From Akebia trifoliata (lineage: Eukaryota > Streptophyta > Magnoliopsida > Ranunculales > Lardizabalaceae), in NCBI GenBank assembly GCA_017979445.1, contig CM030719.1:28787317-28851316 (forward strand): a DNA stretch of 64,000 bases. Direction: 5' to 3'. The notes below the pieces were generated by a model that saw only the letters and a program-made list of their open reading frames with translations, was not told the origin of the DNA and did not search any database. Both the position numbers and the translations under genes were made by a program. Shown in pieces: positions 61,513-64,000 of this stretch; position 1 is the stretch's first letter; every line of letters begins with the position of its first letter.

Positions 61513-62353
61513 ATAATTTTAAGAAAAATACCTTATGTGAAAGTTGTCATATCATAAAATAAAATAAAAATTATGCCCAAAATACCTTTTACCCTAATCT
61601 TATGTTAATACATGTGGAATTATTACATTTTTTCATAATATAATATATTTCTCTCACCTCTTTGTCATTTTCGCTACAGTTTTCATCGGAATAGTTGAAG
61701 AAGATAAAAAAAAAAAAAAATTATGACGAAGAAAAGGTTTCAGAAAAAGATTGAAAACACATATACGAAAAAGAAGAAGTAGATGTAATTGAAAAATGAA
61801 AAAACGTATTGTAACGAAGGTATTACCTTTGTACTATAGCGTAATTTATTTATAATGCAACGTATTATTTAATGATATCAGACTTTATAAATATGTCATT
61901 TGTATATTGATGTGTTATGCTGAGACATTAATCTTACATACTTCTTTTTATTTACATTTTTTACTATGAGAAAGATGAGACAAATGGATGTAAAGTATGG
62001 AGGTTATACCTAATACCAGATGCTTCATTATGTAAAAATGAAACTTCTTTACTTAATAATGAAACTTTGTTGATATTAATCGTGTAAAAATGGAAGGACG
62101 ACCAATATACCAATACTTTAAAGGTGTGAAAATGGAGAGAAAAAAATACCTACAATCAAAGTTTCATTAAAAAGAAAGATACGTGTAAAAATTTTTGTGT
62201 AAAATTATCCGTACCATCTACTACATATTAGATTTCTAATAACTCTTAAGACAAATCTGACAAGATTAAAGAATATTTTAATTTTTTAATAAGGTGTAAG
62301 GGTAAACTCCCAATTTAGAAGAGATAAAACCTAAACTCTTAACTTGTAAAAAT

Positions 62354-63267
62354 TAGGGGGCCGTGCGGATACAGGAGCCATAAGTACTTTTTGAAGTACT
62401 GTCTGGAGTTGGTGGATAACTGTTGTGTATTTGAATGCAGGTTCTGAAAAGTACTGTCAGAAGTATTTTTGATAGAGTTTTGTGTTTGAAAACTATTTTG
62501 GATTATGTTAAAATGATCAAAATGCTCTTATAAGTATCAGTTACTATTTTTAACATTATAATTCTATAAATTATTCTTCAAAAAGAATTAAAAGTTATTG
62601 TTTTTATCCATAAAAATTAATATAAACACCCAATAATTATAAACAAATAAAAGATATTGTGAGCAAATATATACAACCACTAGAAATATGAAGAAACTTT
62701 CACCACATCAATGGATAGTAAATTTGTGTGGAGGAGTTAGAAATCCAAATTCAAATGCTACACTAAAAGGTTACCATCACATCAATGGATAATAATAAAA
62801 TATTATTTAATTGTATTTTTTAGGATATGCTTGTAATTTTCAAAATTTATAAGGGGCAGACTTGTCCCAAATGCTACACCAAAAAGCTACCACCACATCA
62901 ATGTATAGTAATATAGTATTACTGCAATTGCATTTTTGAGGCTATGCTTGTAATTTTCAAAATTTATGAAGGGTATATTTGTCCCAAATGTTATACTAAA
63001 AGGCTACCACCATATCAATGAATAGTAATATAATATTATTCCAATTGCCTGTTTGAAAGTAGGTTTGTAATTTTCAAAATTTATAAGGGGCATACTTGTC
63101 CCAATTCCATCATTTTAACAATATTTTGTGACTCTATGTAAGAGTAGCTTAGAGAAGTAGCACCATCGATACTCCGTGAAAAAGCACTAAAATGACTCCA
63201 CAGTAAAGTAGTTCTTCCCAGGAGTTATTTATCCAAACACCTTTAAAGTCAATCCACACAGGCCCTA
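62354..63267. mobile_element. Non-autonomous TIR element (~914 bp) with three internal ~117-bp tandem repeats
   Basis: Left end TAGGGGGCCGTGCGGATAC and right end, inverted, TAGGGCCTGTGTGGATTGAC match in the common plant non-autonomous wording. Subterminal AGTACTTTTTGAAGTACT and AAGTACTGTCAGAAGTA repeats follow at the left. Inside, units at 62753, 62869 and 62986 each begin AAATGYTAYACYAAAA, carry ACCACATCAATG and end TTGTAATTTTCAAAATTTAT with GGGGCA-ACTTGTCCC. No ORF and no clear target duplication. Confidence 0.7.
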
Positions 63268-63620
63268 GGAATTTGAATCACTAAAAACTCCGTGAAATTA
63301 CATCAATGAATCGGACTCATTATAGGGTGGCGAAATACAAAATCATGAATCCGAATATGAATCCAGCTAACAAGTTAACCAGGTAACATAAGACCAGACA
63401 ACATGCATCAACCACTGGGCCCAAAAAGGACTATACCACGTGGCTCACAATGAACCTGCCCCTACAAATAAGGGATCTTTAACTACAAGGCAAATAATAG
63501 GATTTTGTTAATGTGTGCCATCAGTGTACATGTTAAGATGCATTGGAAATCAGTACTTCAGGGTATTTTTGGTAGGTAAAAATGTCTGAGGGTTGTTTAG
63601 GTAATAAAATCACTTTTGGA

Positions 63621-63642
63621 CCCCCCCCCCCCCCGCCCCCCC
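63621..63642. repeat. Poly(C) tract interrupted by one G
   Basis: A run of about 22 bases of C with a single G, followed by CGAAAAAAAAAA. Tracts of this kind are unstable and are also a common assembly trouble spot. Confidence 0.9.
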
Positions 63643-64000
63643 GAAAAAAAAAAATTAAATAAAAAAATTATACGGTCACGAAAAACTTCCCTAGAATCTC
63701 ACACAACATTAATGTCGCATTGAAATTCGTAAATTAATAATTTATGAATTATTTAGATCGGAGAAATCAGAAAAAATCGTTCTTCGTCTTTTGAGATCAC
63801 TTGAGAGGAAGAATGCAAGTGGAGCCAGCCATTAATGGCGTCCAAGAAGACGCTCGTGAGGTCGTGTTCTCTCTTTTTTTTATGATGAATTATGTGTCTT
63901 ATCTTTCCAGAAAAGAAATGGTGATAAATTTTTATAAATATTTTGGAATGCTAGTTTTTATGATTTTATGTTGATTTTGAGTTGAATTTATTATCTCGTT

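Larger units (their letters stand above)
60962..64000. other. Repeat-rich right end without recognised genes
   Basis: Holds one Mutator-like MITE (61.38-61.51 kb) and a ~0.9-kb TIR element with internal tandem repeats (62.35-63.27 kb). A C-run with one G (63621-63642) is followed by an A run. At 63814-63860 ATGCAAGTGGAGCCAGCCAT followed by GGTCGTGTTCTC could be the start of a gene (MQVEPAINGVQEDAREVV) running off the window into an intron, but this is too short to call. Confidence 0.5.

Noticed and set aside
63814..63860. Possible first exon MQVEPAINGVQEDAREVV at the right edge
   Set aside because: Only about 16 codons before a donor-like site; the rest lies outside or in AT-rich sequence, so no gene can be supported.

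Overview
This window is nuclear DNA from a flowering plant, most likely a eudicot. Genes are split by AT-rich introns with GT-AG (occasionally GC-AG) borders. The proteins are plant families (SWA1/UTP15, plastid DXS, cyclin L, a DYW-class PPR protein, a BONZAI copine, and Dof, phytochrome, LEUNIG-type and ALKBH10-type fragments), and the space between them is filled with MITEs, LINE and LTR debris. I could not name the species. Every reading is by eye; no search or alignment program was run.

Layout. 1-1340 (+) is the 3' part of the intron-less SWA1/UTP15 rRNA-processing gene. About 1.3-10.6 kb is repeat-rich spacer. 10617-14908 (+) is a complete ten-exon DXS gene of the type-2 clade, the entry enzyme of the plastid MEP isoprenoid pathway, with a miniature LTR element in intron 8. 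16544-21322 (+) is an eight-exon cyclin L (RS-rich splicing cyclin) gene with good splice sites but one base missing in exon 1, and a LINE fragment in intron 4. 23300-25200 (-) is a PPR-DYW gene whose last ~20 residues are frameshifted. 25999-26379 (-) is a small acidic protein gene. 30700-37774 (-) is a complete sixteen-exon BON3-like copine gene. 42348-44133 (-) is a two-exon gene for a 71-residue membrane protein.

From about 48.5 to 61 kb the character changes. Broken pieces of unrelated genes sit close together: half a Dof zinc finger, two inverted copies of an ALKBH10-like demethylase gene, a LINE piece, a LUH-like exon with two stops, and a PHYE-like phytochrome fragment with an internal deletion. 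One apparently intact ORF for a hydrophobic then glycine-rich protein lies among them. This looks like a gene-fragment graveyard or a capture/segmental-duplication zone, not a set of genes that work together.

The most distinctive feature of the window is a swarm of short hairpin elements (roughly fifteen). Many share an 18-bp terminal repeat ending in TGCTGGAGTGAC and a central module (CATCTATGGTTC around a GTATCTCGA-like apex), but have different arm sequences between the two. Several have exact 9-bp target duplications, which points to Mutator-like MITEs. Two larger hairpins at 30.2 and 38.2 kb repeat the theme with shared inner arms and different outer ends. The intact genes (SWA1, DXS, BON3, the 71-residue protein) have no evident functional link to one another; they are simply neighbours.
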